Of a DNA stretch of 64,000 nucleotides, positions 34,038-43,233 are shown piece after piece. The translations under genes were made by a program, and so were the position numbers. Source of the stretch: Methanobacterium sp. UBA44 (GTDB lineage Archaea; Methanobacteriota; Methanobacteria; Methanobacteriales; Methanobacteriaceae); contig DACV01000008.1 of NCBI GenBank assembly GCA_002494885.1, positions 53,058 through 117,057 of the forward strand, read 5' to 3'. The notes beneath the pieces were generated by a model. That model had not been told where the DNA came from and did not search any database. It was given only the letters and a program-made list of their open reading frames with translations. Each line of letters starts with the position of its first letter. Position 1 is the first letter of the stretch.

Positions 34038-35609
34038 TTGAAACATTGGGTTGAAAATGTTGCAGACAGCTTAAGTGAAAGAAACGTGGAAAAGCACGTA
34101 ATTGCAAGCGGAACATCCATATCTGGTTCCATACACATAGGAAATTCATGCGACGTATTTATAGCAAATGCAGTTACAAAAGCTTTAAAGAACACTGGAG
34201 CTCCTGCAGAAGTTATATGGATCGCAGATGACTACGATCCATTACGTAAGGTACCATATCCACTTCCAGAATCCTACGAAAAATATTTGGGCATTCCTTA
34301 TGCTCATATCCCCTGTCCAGAGGACTGCTGTGCCAATTTCGTTGAACACTTCCAAAAACCCTTCCTTGATACACTGGATGACTTTGGAATCTCCCTGAAA
34401 ATCTATTCAGGGGAGAAAATGTATAAAAAGGGAATTTATAACGATTATATAAGGATATCACTTGAAAAAGCCCCTAAAATCCGGGAAATATTCAATCAGT
34501 ACCGGGAAAATCCACTTGCAGATGACTGGCTTCCCTATAATCCAATATGCCAGGAATGTGGAAGAATAAACACAACCTTCGCCTATGGCCACGATGGTGA
34601 TATGGTCCATTATAGATGCCAGTGCGGCCATGAAGGCTCAATGGACATTAAATCAGGTGAAGGAAAACTTACATGGCGCGTTGAATGGGCAGCAAGGTGG
34701 AAAATCCTGAAAATTACCTGTGAACCATTTGGAAAAGATCATGCAGCAAGTGGCGGCTCATATGACGTTAGCAGCATCATATCAAAGGAAATATTCAATT
34801 ATGAGGCCCCATATCCCGTGCCTTATGAATGGATTACTCTAAAAGGAGATGCTATGTCCAAATCTAAAGGAGTGTTCTTTACTCCAGGTCAGTGGCTTGA
34901 AATAGGAGCGCCTGAAACCCTTAATTATTTCATATTCCGTAGTAAACCCCTTAAACATAAAGATTTCAACCCTGAAATGCCATTTTTAGATTTTATTGAC
35001 CAGTATGACCGTATTGAAAGAATATACTACGGTGTAGAAGAGCCAGCATCTCAAAAGGAAGAAGAAAAGTCCAGAAAGATCTATGAAATTTCACAAATCG
35101 AATTAAAAGACAAAATGCCTTTTCAACCATCATATCGGTTCATGACTGTAGCTTATCAAATTGCAGATGGAGATATTGAGCGCATCTTTGAAATATTAAA
35201 GAAAAATTCGCAGCTTCCAAAGGGAATGAATAATCTTGAAGATTTAAGTGAAGAAGACCTCAACAGGCTGCAGATGAGGATGAATCACGTTAAAAACTGG
35301 CTTGATAAATATGCACCACAGTTTGTGAAGTTCCAGGTAATGAAAAAGATTCCTAAATTACCATTAGGTGAAGATCAGACAGCATTCTTGTTTAAACTTG
35401 CTGATCTACTGGATGAAAAAGATTTTACTGCTGAAGAGCTTCATGATGAAATGTATAATTTACTTAGAGAATTTGACATGAAACCTCAAAAAGCATTCCA
35501 GGCCATTTATAAGACCATAATTGGTAAAAAACAGGGGCCAAGAGCTGCTTCATTTGTTTTATCTCTTGATAAGGATTTTATTGTCAAGCGATTTAGGAGA
35601 GAAGCTTGA
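34038..35609 (+). CDS. lysS: Class I lysyl-tRNA synthetase
   Basis: A 523-residue class I LysRS, the form found in many archaea and a few bacteria and unrelated to the common class II enzyme. The HIGH-like motif is SIHIGNS near residue 33, the KMSKS motif is AMSKSKG near residue 276, and a zinc-ribbon-like CQECGRI...CQCGHEG lies between them. The start is TTG, supported by a GGTGAT ribosome binding site four bases upstream. It charges tRNA-Lys with lysine. Confidence 0.95.
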   Translation: MKHWVENVADSLSERNVEKHVIASGTSISGSIHIGNSCDVFIANAVTKALKNTGAPAEVIWIADDYDPLRKVPYPLPESYEKYLGIPYAHIPCPEDCCANFVEHFQKPFLDTLDDFGISLKIYSGEKMYKKGIYNDYIRISLEKAPKIREIFNQYRENPLADDWLPYNPICQECGRINTTFAYGHDGDMVHYRCQCGHEGSMDIKSGEGKLTWRVEWAARWKILKITCEPFGKDHAASGGSYDVSSIISKEIFNYEAPYPVPYEWITLKGDAMSKSKGVFFTPGQWLEIGAPETLNYFIFRSKPLKHKDFNPEMPFLDFIDQYDRIERIYYGVEEPASQKEEEKSRKIYEISQIELKDKMPFQPSYRFMTVAYQIADGDIERIFEILKKNSQLPKGMNNLEDLSEEDLNRLQMRMNHVKNWLDKYAPQFVKFQVMKKIPKLPLGEDQTAFLFKLADLLDEKDFTAEELHDEMYNLLREFDMKPQKAFQAIYKTIIGKKQGPRAASFVLSLDKDFIVKRFRREA

Positions 35610-35803
35610 ATTAGATAAAATCCTCAAAACATTTCTTTTTTCTTCTTTATTTGATTTTATTTTTAAGTTATAAGTTGTAATTATCAGAAAAGCAGCAATA
35701 CATAAATAATATTAAAAGAAAAGTAATTGTCATTAAAAATCCTTTTTAATCAACTTCGTTTATAATGCATATTAAGCGTTGAGTAATTGATGGTGGTGGA
35801 TTA

Positions 35804-37066
35804 ATTAAGTCTTTAAAACGTAAATTAGGTCTTTTTGAAGTTACTGTTTCTGGAATAGGCATAATTCTTGGTGCAGGGATATACGCACTTCTTGGAGAAG
35901 CTGCACCTTTATCAGGTAACGCTTTATGGCTTTCATTTTTGATAGCATCTACTGTTGCAGCTTTTACTGCTCTAAGCTATGCAGAGCTTTCTTCAATGTT
36001 CCCTATCTCTGCAGCAGAATACGAATATGTTAAAAATGCAATGGGCGAGAAAATTGGGTTTGTTATAGGTTGGATTATAATATTCAGTGCAATTATAAGT
36101 TCTTCAACAGTGGCTTTAGGTTTTGGAAACTATTTAGGAACCATTTTTAGTGTACCTGCGATTTATTCAGCTGTTGGTCTAATAATACTCTTATCTTCAA
36201 TTATTTTTATTGGAATAAAACAGTCTGCATGGGTTGCAATTATATTTACATCAATAGAAGCACTTGGGCTACTCATAATATTTTTTATTGGAATACCGTA
36301 TTATGGGAGTGTTAACTACTTTGAAATGCCTTTAGGCCTAAACGGGATTTTTGCAAGTGCAGCATTGATTTTTTTTGCTTACCTTGGTTTTGAGGAGATA
36401 GTTAAGCTCTCAGATGAGACCATCGAACCCAATAAAAATATTCCCAGGGCAATCATACTTGCCATGGTAATAAGTACTGTTCTCTATATTCTTGTGGCTT
36501 TCAGTTCTGTTAGCATACTTGGTTGGGAGGCTCTTGCCAGCTCATCAGCTCCTTTTTCCAAAATAGCGTTTACTGCACTTGGACCTAATGGAGCATTGCT
36601 GCTCTCCATTATAGCATTATTTGCAACCAGCAATACTGTCCTTTTATTACTTTTAGCCGGTTCGAGAATAGTTTACGGGATGGCTGCATCTAATTCTCTT
36701 CCAATAATCCTTAGAAAAGTACATCCAAGAACAAGAACTCCCTGGATTTCAATAATTATTGTGGGAATAGTTGCAATCGCATTTTTATTCCTTGGAAATT
36801 TAGAATTTCTTGCAAGCGCCACTAATTACACCCTATTTTTGAGTTTCATTTTTATAAACGCTTCAGTTGTAATTTTAAGATATACTTCTCCACAATTAGA
36901 TCGCCCATTTAAAATACCGCTTAATGTTAAAAACTTGCCATTATTGCCGATTTTCGGGGTAATTACATGCATTATGCTATTATTACAGCTTAGTTTTAAC
37001 GCAATTGGTCTGGGAATAGTTATAACTATTATTGGTATTATACTGGCTTTTTTGAATAGGAAATGA
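35804..37066 (+). CDS. APC-superfamily amino acid permease with a non-standard start codon
   Basis: A 12-span-type amino acid/polyamine transporter, about 420 residues if initiation is at ATT 35804. The first candidate codon in the usual set (TTG 35939) lies inside the conserved transport core. The preceding in-frame sequence, KRKLGLFEVTVSGIGIILG and then AGIYALLGEA, is the first membrane helix with the unwound Gly motif, so it must be translated. A GGTGGTGGA ribosome binding site ends three bases before ATT 35804. There is no ATG, GTG or TTG in frame between the upstream stop and 35939. Later motif GFEEIVKLSDET is the usual APC intracellular loop. Substrate unknown. Confidence 0.75.
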   Translation: MKSLKRKLGLFEVTVSGIGIILGAGIYALLGEAAPLSGNALWLSFLIASTVAAFTALSYAELSSMFPISAAEYEYVKNAMGEKIGFVIGWIIIFSAIISSSTVALGFGNYLGTIFSVPAIYSAVGLIILLSSIIFIGIKQSAWVAIIFTSIEALGLLIIFFIGIPYYGSVNYFEMPLGLNGIFASAALIFFAYLGFEEIVKLSDETIEPNKNIPRAIILAMVISTVLYILVAFSSVSILGWEALASSSAPFSKIAFTALGPNGALLLSIIALFATSNTVLLLLLAGSRIVYGMAASNSLPIILRKVHPRTRTPWISIIIVGIVAIAFLFLGNLEFLASATNYTLFLSFIFINASVVILRYTSPQLDRPFKIPLNVKNLPLLPIFGVITCIMLLLQLSFNAIGLGIVITIIGIILAFLNRK

Positions 37067-37097
37067 GAATAAAGATTTAATAGAATTTAATAAATTC

Positions 37098-37487
37098 TTA
37101 TAATCCCATTAAACACTGTATCTTTTCTTTATGTAGGTTAGTGATTTGATTAGTATCATTTTCAGGCCCTATTTTCCTGATAATGCTATTATTGAAGGAA
37201 TTTAAGGTTGTTTGCACATCAAATTTAATAAGGAAGTCCATATCCTCCTGTATGAGGTTAATCCAGTCTTCCATATGGCTTAAATTTGGGGAGTTAGTAG
37301 TTTTGGAGGCTTGAGAATTTTTAATCATGTCTTTAATAACATTAAGGCTGTGTACCATCTCGTTATAGAATTTATCAAACTCTTTGAAGGGAAATATTAT
37401 TAGATCCTCATCTTTTTTAAATACTCCGGGGTTGTAGAAGATTGTTTCAGATTCTAAGTATTTTATAACACTTAACCTCATATTCAA
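37098..37487 (-). CDS. Hypothetical protein (129 aa)
   Basis: A soluble, acidic protein with no signal peptide, membrane span or cysteine motif (one Cys near the end). Start MNMRLSVIKYLESETIF follows a GGAGGTCC ribosome binding site, which supports a real gene. The helical, charged middle (EDWINLIQEDMDFLIKFDV) offers no family clue. Convergent with the APC permease. I do not recognise it. Confidence 0.6.
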   Translation of the reverse strand: MNMRLSVIKYLESETIFYNPGVFKKDEDLIIFPFKEFDKFYNEMVHSLNVIKDMIKNSQASKTTNSPNLSHMEDWINLIQEDMDFLIKFDVQTTLNSFNNSIIRKIGPENDTNQITNLHKEKIQCLMGL

Positions 37488-37747
37488 TGGACCTCCTTAT
37501 CTTTTTTTAAGTGATGCAATCCATTATATGGATTTATATTTAAAAATTAATTGTGCAAGAGAGCGCTTGAAAAGTAATTCAAAAAAATTAATTTAATCCT
37601 TAAATGTGCTAATTAAAATTTTAAATGGAACGTAAAGGGATGAAAATAATATAATTTGCTTTATTAAAATGTAACAATATAATTTAATAGTATATAGATC
37701 AATGAGTTTTAGGCAAAAAATAGAAATATTATGGGGAGATATTTTAA

Positions 37748-38605
37748 ATGGAAGTTATTCTTCAACAGTTTGCTAATCTGAGTGTTTTAATCTATATTGT
37801 TTCAACAATGTTATCTATGGGGCTTAGTTTTTATCCCGAGCAATATAGAACCCCTAAAAGATAAAAAACTCGTATTTAAGTCATTAGCTGCAAATTTTAT
37901 AATTATACCAATTCTAACCTATATCATCCTGCAAGTAATCCCTCTACAACTAGTCTTGCAATTGGGCTGGTTTTAATGGCTACAGGAGCAGGATCACCAT
38001 TCATGTTAAAATTAGTTCAATTTATGAAGGCAGATATCGCATTTGCAGTAGGTTTAATGTTAATATTATCAATAGTGACTTTATTCTATATGCCGCTGAT
38101 GCTATCTATCCTATTACCTGGCGTTTCAGTAAATCCCGTATCCATAGCGGTTTCATTATTGGTTTTAATATTTTTACCATTAATTAGTGGAACAGCAGTA
38201 AAATGGAGATATAGTAACATAGCTAAAGCGATTAAACCCACATTTAATCAAATATCCAACATATTCATATTCATAGTGGTAGTTCTTTATCTAATTCTCA
38301 ATTACAAGGACTTTCTGGCGGTATTTGGAACTGGAGCATTGATAACTGCTGTAATATTTGTATTAGCGGCTTTTTTAATAGGTTATTTCATGGGAGGCCC
38401 TTCCCAAAATACAAAGACCGTGCTTGGCCTTGGAACTGCTATAAGAAACTCATCCGCAGCTTTTGTAGTAGCCTTAGCAAACTTCAGCGCTGAATATGAT
38501 GTCATGGCCATGATAATAGTTGTTTATTTACTCAGCATAATCTCAATGATGTTAATTTCAGGAGAAGTCAGTAAAAGAACAGAAAAAGTTCCAAAAAATG
38601 TATAA
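37748..38605 (+). pseudogene. Broken BASS-family (bile acid:sodium symporter/ArsB3-like) transporter
   Basis: Three frames are needed to read it. It starts MEVILQQFANLSVLIYIV and reaches STMLSMGLSF. A shift near 37835 leads to IPSNIEPLKDKKLVFKSLAA, and another near 37930 to SNPSTTSLAIGLVLMATGAG, after which 209 residues are open to the stop. The pieces line up with the BASS transporter fold (MLSMGLS helix, N-terminal repeat, GAGSPF helix crossover). Two separate shifts make a sequencing error less likely and decay more likely. The downstream open frame alone lacks the first three spans. Confidence 0.75.
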
Positions 38606-38791
38606 ATCATATTTAAACAAAAAAAGCTACTCAGAATTTGCTTTTAAAATGAGATTATTTTATAATGACTCATTCTTACCAATTTTAGAGATCAAGAACT
38701 CTCAAAATTATTTTTCATTGCTTAAAATATTATGATCTATTTACTGAAACTTAAATATTCCATGATAGTTTTTTAATAAACTTATTTTGAA

Positions 38792-38838
38792 GGTTCAGCA
38801 ACTATTAAATAGTTGATCTAAAAATAGCTTGCTGAACC
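38792..38838. repeat. Nested inverted repeat
   Basis: GGTTCAGCAA (38792-38801) pairs perfectly with TTGCTGAACC (38829-38838), and CAACTATT/AATAGTTG pairs next to it inside. A terminator or the end of a lost insertion sequence are both possible. The rest of the gap between 38606 and 39000 shows nothing. Confidence 0.5.
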
Positions 38839-39000
38839 GTCCCTTATTGCCTCCCCAGAATATTGGCTTGTGCATTGCACTTTATGGATAATATCTTTCA
38901 CCCACAAAATTCACCTTCTTTATGCTATTGGTTTTGTTAGTACAAACCAACTTTCTGAATGATTATAAGAAATAAGTTGTATAAATATTATTGCATGTTT

Positions 39001-39049
39001 TGTGACCTTATTCACCTTATTTTGAAGTATTGTGATATTATTCACAATA
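39001..39049 (+). promoter_or_regulatory. Two TGTGA-N6-TCAC operator-like sites
   Basis: Site 1 is TGTGACCTTATTCAC (39001-39015). Site 2 is TATTGTGA-N6-TCACAATA (39028-39049), a perfect 8-bp inverted repeat. Their centres are about 30 bases apart, close to three helix turns. A TATA-like element (TATAAATA, near 38980) lies just upstream on the + strand, but no + strand gene follows for 2.4 kb, so this promoter region may be orphaned. Confidence 0.4.
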
Positions 39050-39170
39050 AAAACAAAGTTGGGGTAAAAAAATAATTAATATGCTTTAAATTCTATTTCT
39101 TCATCTTTTAATTGAAATTTCAGATTGCCCATACTACCCTACAGAATAGTTTCATCTTAATTCCTGACCC

Positions 39171-39383
39171 TTAAAAATTCCTCTGAGCCTCTTCAATAGC
39201 TCGTATAAGGCGTGTGTACTTTGTTTCAGGCGAAATTGCCCTATTAAATTTATAATGGATTTTATTTTTTAAAAAAACTTTTTTATGATCTGTGCATCCA
39301 AAACTTAAACTTAATACATGATACTTTTCGCACCATGTTTTATTAATAAGCAATATTTTAGTCTGGTTTAATTCTTGTGCCAA
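39171..39383 (-). CDS. Doubtful small ORF (70 aa)
   Basis: A TTG-started frame overlapping the end of the gene upstream of it by 26 bases, with no clear ribosome binding site. Its translation (SFGCTDHKKVFLKNKIHYKF, later PETKYTRLIRAIEEA) looks more protein-like than random, so it may be a remnant of a longer protein. Not recognised. Confidence 0.3.
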   Translation of the reverse strand: MAQELNQTKILLINKTWCEKYHVLSLSFGCTDHKKVFLKNKIHYKFNRAISPETKYTRLIRAIEEAQRNF

Positions 39384-39735
39384 TAATTCCTCCTATTAAA
39401 CCAATTATTGGTGGGATGATCCCTCCGCCAAATAAGAGCATTATTATTGAAAGCAAAATCAGGATTAAGCCTCCATTTTTCCTCTCAATAAACATAGTTG
39501 CCCATATTGTGACTAAGATACCCATAATAATAGCAATTATTCCAGTTAATAGGAAGTTGGGAACTATGGTCATTGCTGGCTCCCCTAACGTTGCTTGCAT
39601 TGCAGGCCAGGCCTGTATCATCATTCCATTTGGAGCTACGTTGCCCTGAAGCACCTCTCCAATACCATGAAATACTCCCCCACTAATTCCGGCAAACAAG
39701 CCAAGAATTGAAGCTGCAACTTTTGTTTTATTCAT
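39358..39735 (-). CDS. Small four-span membrane protein
   Basis: A 125-residue hydrophobic protein with about four membrane helices and Gly-rich packing (GLFAGISGGVFHGIGEVLQG, FGGGIIPPIIGLIGGIIGT). Its start overlaps the stop of the flavodoxin-ferredoxin gene by four bases (ATGA-type), so the two are translationally coupled. Similar small proteins accompany EFR1-type ferredoxin genes and TetR regulators in methanogens; function unknown. Confidence 0.65.
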   Translation of the reverse strand: MNKTKVAASILGLFAGISGGVFHGIGEVLQGNVAPNGMMIQAWPAMQATLGEPAMTIVPNFLLTGIIAIIMGILVTIWATMFIERKNGGLILILLSIIMLLFGGGIIPPIIGLIGGIIGTRIKPD

Positions 39736-40634
39736 AATGAACCTCCATTTAAAATTGCTTTAGTCAAAATTCCCTGATAATTCCTATTTTCATTAATTTT
39801 CCTCCTTTTTTGTCCAGCAATATCCTTTGCAGTGGCATAAGGATGAGGATACCTTCCATTTTCCCTCGTATATGATTTAATAAAGGGTATGTCATTTATC
39901 TGGACTGATTGAGCGGGGCAAAGATTAACACATGCATAACACATATAACAGAAAACATTTTTTCGCCAAACAGGTTTTCTATCACTCATTTCGATTTTTC
40001 CTGACAAACAAACCTTTTCGCAAGTTCCGCAACCTGTACACATTGAGTCCGAACAAAAGTAATTAACTCCCCCAATATACTCAGAAACTGCCATTCCTGA
40101 AAGAACCAGTTTCTCTAATAAGAAATTTACAGAAACAGTGAAAGTAGTATCCTTTTCTCGGCTTTTTTCAAGATTCACAATAATTTTCTGGATGGAATCT
40201 AATTCTTCCTGAACCAATAGTTCTATTTTTGAAATCTCAGCATCAGATGGAACTTTATATCCTTTACGCCGTATTTCTTCGTTATTTCCCATATTTAGTA
40301 TAAAATGCGAATCAAGAAGCTTATTCTTTTCCTTTAATAAATGATCTATTTTTTCAAAACCTCTAAATACCGTACCATACCGTGTTGCTACAGCAAATAT
40401 GTATTCTGCTGATGCTGGGTCAATTTTTTTGAGAAATCTTTTTACAGCGACCGGAATAGTCAAAGCATGGACCGGGAAAACAAAACCTAATGTTTTTCCA
40501 TTGGTTTTTATGACATCATTATCTAAAAGACTTACAATAGGAATTAACTTTGTTTCTGGGATTCTTTTTTGCAGTTCTTCTGCTACGTGTAACGAATTAC
40601 CTGTTCCTGAAAAATAGTAAATTTCTGTACTCAT
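39732..40634 (-). CDS. EFR1-type flavodoxin-ferredoxin protein
   Basis: A protein of 300 residues with an N-terminal flavodoxin-like domain (IYYFSGTGNSLHVAEELQ, the FMN phosphate loop) and two C-terminal [4Fe-4S] motifs (CSDSMCTGCGTCEKVC and CYMCYACVNLCP). It is an electron carrier of the EFRO family. The start is placed at ATG 40634, which has a GTGAT ribosome binding site; an upstream start at 40673 would overlap the TetR gene. It lies between its probable regulator (upstream) and a membrane protein. Confidence 0.85.
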   Translation of the reverse strand: MSTEIYYFSGTGNSLHVAEELQKRIPETKLIPIVSLLDNDVIKTNGKTLGFVFPVHALTIPVAVKRFLKKIDPASAEYIFAVATRYGTVFRGFEKIDHLLKEKNKLLDSHFILNMGNNEEIRRKGYKVPSDAEISKIELLVQEELDSIQKIIVNLEKSREKDTTFTVSVNFLLEKLVLSGMAVSEYIGGVNYFCSDSMCTGCGTCEKVCLSGKIEMSDRKPVWRKNVFCYMCYACVNLCPAQSVQINDIPFIKSYTRENGRYPHPYATAKDIAGQKRRKINENRNYQGILTKAILNGGSL

Positions 40635-40656
40635 ATTATCACTCATACTAAATTTT

Positions 40657-41310
40657 TCAAATTTTAACAGCATCTAACATAAATCTGGTATGTTCAATCA
40701 TTTTTTCTAAACCCTGATTCATGTAAGAGTCAAAATCTTCATGGTATTTCAAGATAAAATATTCAAAAAATAGGAAAATAGCAAAAGACCAGTATTCATA
40801 GGCTAGTGTTCGGGGATCTACAGGCTTAATCATCTTTTTTTCAATCATAATTTTGAATATATTTTCCAATCCTGCAATTGGTTCTTCTAATATTTCTTTA
40901 TTGAAGAATTCCCTTATTTTTTCGTTGCGATATGTTTCAATACAGACCAATCGCCATATTTTTTCCATCTGAGGTATGTTAATGCGGTCCATGAACATCT
41001 TGGCACCTCCCACAAAAAACACTTCAGGACCCTGATCCATTAAATTTGCCCCCTCTTCCTCCGGAAGGCTGCTCTTGTTAAATTCTGACTTGAAATAATT
41101 TATTATGGCATCTAAAATGGCTTCTTTATTTTTATAATGATTGTATATCGAACCTTCTCTTATTCCAGCTTCTTTAGCGATTTCTCGTACTGATACATCA
41201 CTAAAGCCTTTTTTAGAGAATAGATCAACTGAAGCATCAAATATTTTTTCTTTTGTGGTTTTCTTAGCTTCATTTTGAGAATTTGAAGCTTTAATTTTTT
41301 TATTTTTCAT
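40657..41310 (-). CDS. TetR/AcrR-family transcriptional regulator
   Basis: A 217-residue TetR regulator. The N-terminal HTH (about 18-65) reads FSKKGFSDVSVREIAKEAGI and continues SIYNHYKNKEAILDAI; the C-terminal helical domain is the ligand-sensing part. It probably controls its own operon with the flavodoxin-ferredoxin and membrane-protein genes, because a perfect palindrome lies at its promoter. Ligand unknown. Confidence 0.88.
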   Translation of the reverse strand: MKNKKIKASNSQNEAKKTTKEKIFDASVDLFSKKGFSDVSVREIAKEAGIREGSIYNHYKNKEAILDAIINYFKSEFNKSSLPEEEGANLMDQGPEVFFVGGAKMFMDRINIPQMEKIWRLVCIETYRNEKIREFFNKEILEEPIAGLENIFKIMIEKKMIKPVDPRTLAYEYWSFAIFLFFEYFILKYHEDFDSYMNQGLEKMIEHTRFMLDAVKI

Positions 41311-41337
41311 ATGATTAATAACTCCTTTAACTAATTT

Positions 41338-41355
41338 TGAACAAATGTTTGTTCA
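41338..41355. promoter_or_regulatory. TetR operator
   Basis: TGAACAAA-TG-TTTGTTCA is a perfect 8-bp inverted repeat 28 bases before the tetR start codon. A TATA box on the minus strand lies near 41382-41390, so transcription should start about at the palindrome. A half site (GTTTGTTCA) recurs at 41398-41406 upstream of the box. Confidence 0.65.
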
Positions 41356-41500
41356 ATCCATGCAGATAATATGATATTTTTACTATATAAAACTAACGTT
41401 TGTTCAGAATATGCAATTTGAAAAAAAATAAAATTTATCATTATAAACACTCATAAAATTCAAAGGTAAAGATAAAAATAGCATCTTAAAGAGGATAGAT

Positions 41501-42016
41501 ATGAGAGTTAATGTTGTTGAAAAAGAAGTAATGGATCCATTGGCTGAAACTGCGGCAAATAAAATAGAGTTATCATCTACTCCTGAAAAAATCAATAAAA
41601 TAACATATTTTGATAATACAAAACCCAATGCTGACGTTATTTTAAATAAAATTAAAGAAAATCTAAACATAGATTCAATAGATGCTCAAAAACCTGCTGG
41701 TGATGGAGCAACAGAAGAACAGATGAAAGAAGCTCAAAAAGGAGATGTAGTAATTTTAGCTCTTGGAGACTGTGGTTCATGTACTACATGGGTAATTTTA
41801 GATGCAGTAAGGCTTGAAAAAGAAGGAAAACCTACAATTTGTATTTGTACACATAAATTTGCTGATTATGCAAAATCACTTGCAAAAGCTCAGGGAGCAG
41901 AAGATTTAAGGATAATTGAAATGGAACATCCTATTGCTGGACTTAAAGAGAATGATGTAAAGGCAAAAACTGAAAAAATCATTCCTGAAATTAAAAAACT
42001 GCTCAAAATAAATTAA
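41501..42016 (+). CDS. UGSC-family protein (Cys form)
   Basis: A 171-residue protein with the motif GDCGSCT at C91 and C94. In some bacteria the first Cys of this C-G-S-C motif is selenocysteine, which gives the UGSC family its name; here it is an ordinary Cys codon. The motif, next to a Rossmann-like beta-alpha pattern (KGDVVILALGDCGSC, GKPTICICTHKFADYAKSLA), suggests redox chemistry. Its real substrate is unknown. The next gene follows after 18 bp and is very likely its partner. Confidence 0.75.
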   Translation: MRVNVVEKEVMDPLAETAANKIELSSTPEKINKITYFDNTKPNADVILNKIKENLNIDSIDAQKPAGDGATEEQMKEAQKGDVVILALGDCGSCTTWVILDAVRLEKEGKPTICICTHKFADYAKSLAKAQGAEDLRIIEMEHPIAGLKENDVKAKTEKIIPEIKKLLKIN

Positions 42017-42034
42017 ATTCATCGAGGACTACAT

Positions 42035-43201
42035 ATGAAAAAGCCTGAAACCAATAAAGACACGTGTGGATGCTCTATTGAAGATTTATTAAATGAAAAT
42101 ATAGAAAAAGAAGAAAAACGCCTTTGTGAAGTATCCAAAAACGACATTGAAGTATTTATAGAACCTGATGCAGAAAAAATAAGCTATGAATTTTATATGA
42201 AAAAGCAGACTGATGGTTTACCTGTAATCCCTCCAACAGGTGAGCGTGTGCGTAAATTTATTGAATTTAGTGGTTTGGAGAAGGATGATTTGATAGCAGT
42301 GCTTCCTCCAAGATCTGGTAAAGCCACAGTCGAAAAAATAGCCATAAATTCTGTAATGGCCGGCTGTATACCTCAATTTATGCCTTTAATTCAGCACTCA
42401 ATTAAGGCAATTTCAAAAGAAAAATTCAATTTACCTGGAGTAAACGCCACCACGCATCCAGTGGCAATATGCACCATTTTAAACGGGCCAGTAACAAATG
42501 AAATTGGCATAAATACAGGTACGGGATGCTTAGGCCCTGGGAATATTGCAAATTCCACAATTGGACGTGCTATAAGGCTTTGCCTCATGAATATCTCTGG
42601 AGCAATTCCTGGAATTGGAGACCATGCCACTCTTGCCTCTCCATCAAAATACAGCTTCTGCTTTGGAGAGGCTGAAAAGGAAACTCCATGGGAGCCTCTG
42701 CATGTAGAAAGAGGATTTAACTTAAATGATAGCACAGTAACCCTGATGGCTTTAGATTCACCCCATAATGTAAATGATCATCGAAGTAAAACTGCTGAAG
42801 ACTTATTAGATACAATAATTCACACTGCATCGGTTGCAGGCTGTAATAACAGCCATGTACCTGGTGAAATGCTAATTATAATGGGTCCGGAACATGCAAA
42901 GACCATTGCAGATGATGAATGGTCTAAAGAATATGTAAAGGAATATTTCCACAAAAATGCAGTTGTGCCTGTTGAACTGGGAGATAGGGGCGGAAGAAAG
43001 CTAGATAAAAAGTGGATTCGTGATGGGGAAATTCCTATTACTCGAAACCCTGCTGATGTGACCTTAATGGTCGCTGGAGGGCCTGGAAGGCATACAATGA
43101 TATGTCACGGTTTTGGAACTTCATCAGAATCAGTAACAGAGTTAATAAAGCTTGCAGATGGAAGTGCTGCATCATCAGTGCTTGATTTTAAAAATAAATG
43201 A
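42035..43201 (+). CDS. Partner protein of the UGSC gene (TDGLPVIPPT family)
   Basis: A 388-residue protein with a Cys-containing N-terminus (DTCGCSIEDLL) and the motif QTDGLPVIPPTGERV, followed by a large domain with several conserved-looking blocks (GINTGTGCLGPGNIANSTIG, SGAIPGIGDHATLASP, VAGCNNSHVPGEMLIIMGPE). The TDGLPV.PPT motif is found in proteins encoded with UGSC genes. Cys in GTGCLGPG and AGCNNS could be catalytic. No known enzyme fold is certain. The order, spacing and strand support a two-gene unit. Confidence 0.65.
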   Translation: MKKPETNKDTCGCSIEDLLNENIEKEEKRLCEVSKNDIEVFIEPDAEKISYEFYMKKQTDGLPVIPPTGERVRKFIEFSGLEKDDLIAVLPPRSGKATVEKIAINSVMAGCIPQFMPLIQHSIKAISKEKFNLPGVNATTHPVAICTILNGPVTNEIGINTGTGCLGPGNIANSTIGRAIRLCLMNISGAIPGIGDHATLASPSKYSFCFGEAEKETPWEPLHVERGFNLNDSTVTLMALDSPHNVNDHRSKTAEDLLDTIIHTASVAGCNNSHVPGEMLIIMGPEHAKTIADDEWSKEYVKEYFHKNAVVPVELGDRGGRKLDKKWIRDGEIPITRNPADVTLMVAGGPGRHTMICHGFGTSSESVTELIKLADGSAASSVLDFKNK

Positions 43202-43233
43202 TAAAAAGTTAACATCCTATACTAACTTAAAAT

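Noticed and set aside
39001..39049. CRP-binding sites
   Set aside because: The pattern matches TGTGA-N6-TCACA of bacterial CRP, but no CRP-type regulator is known to me in this group; kept only as an unnamed operator-like motif.
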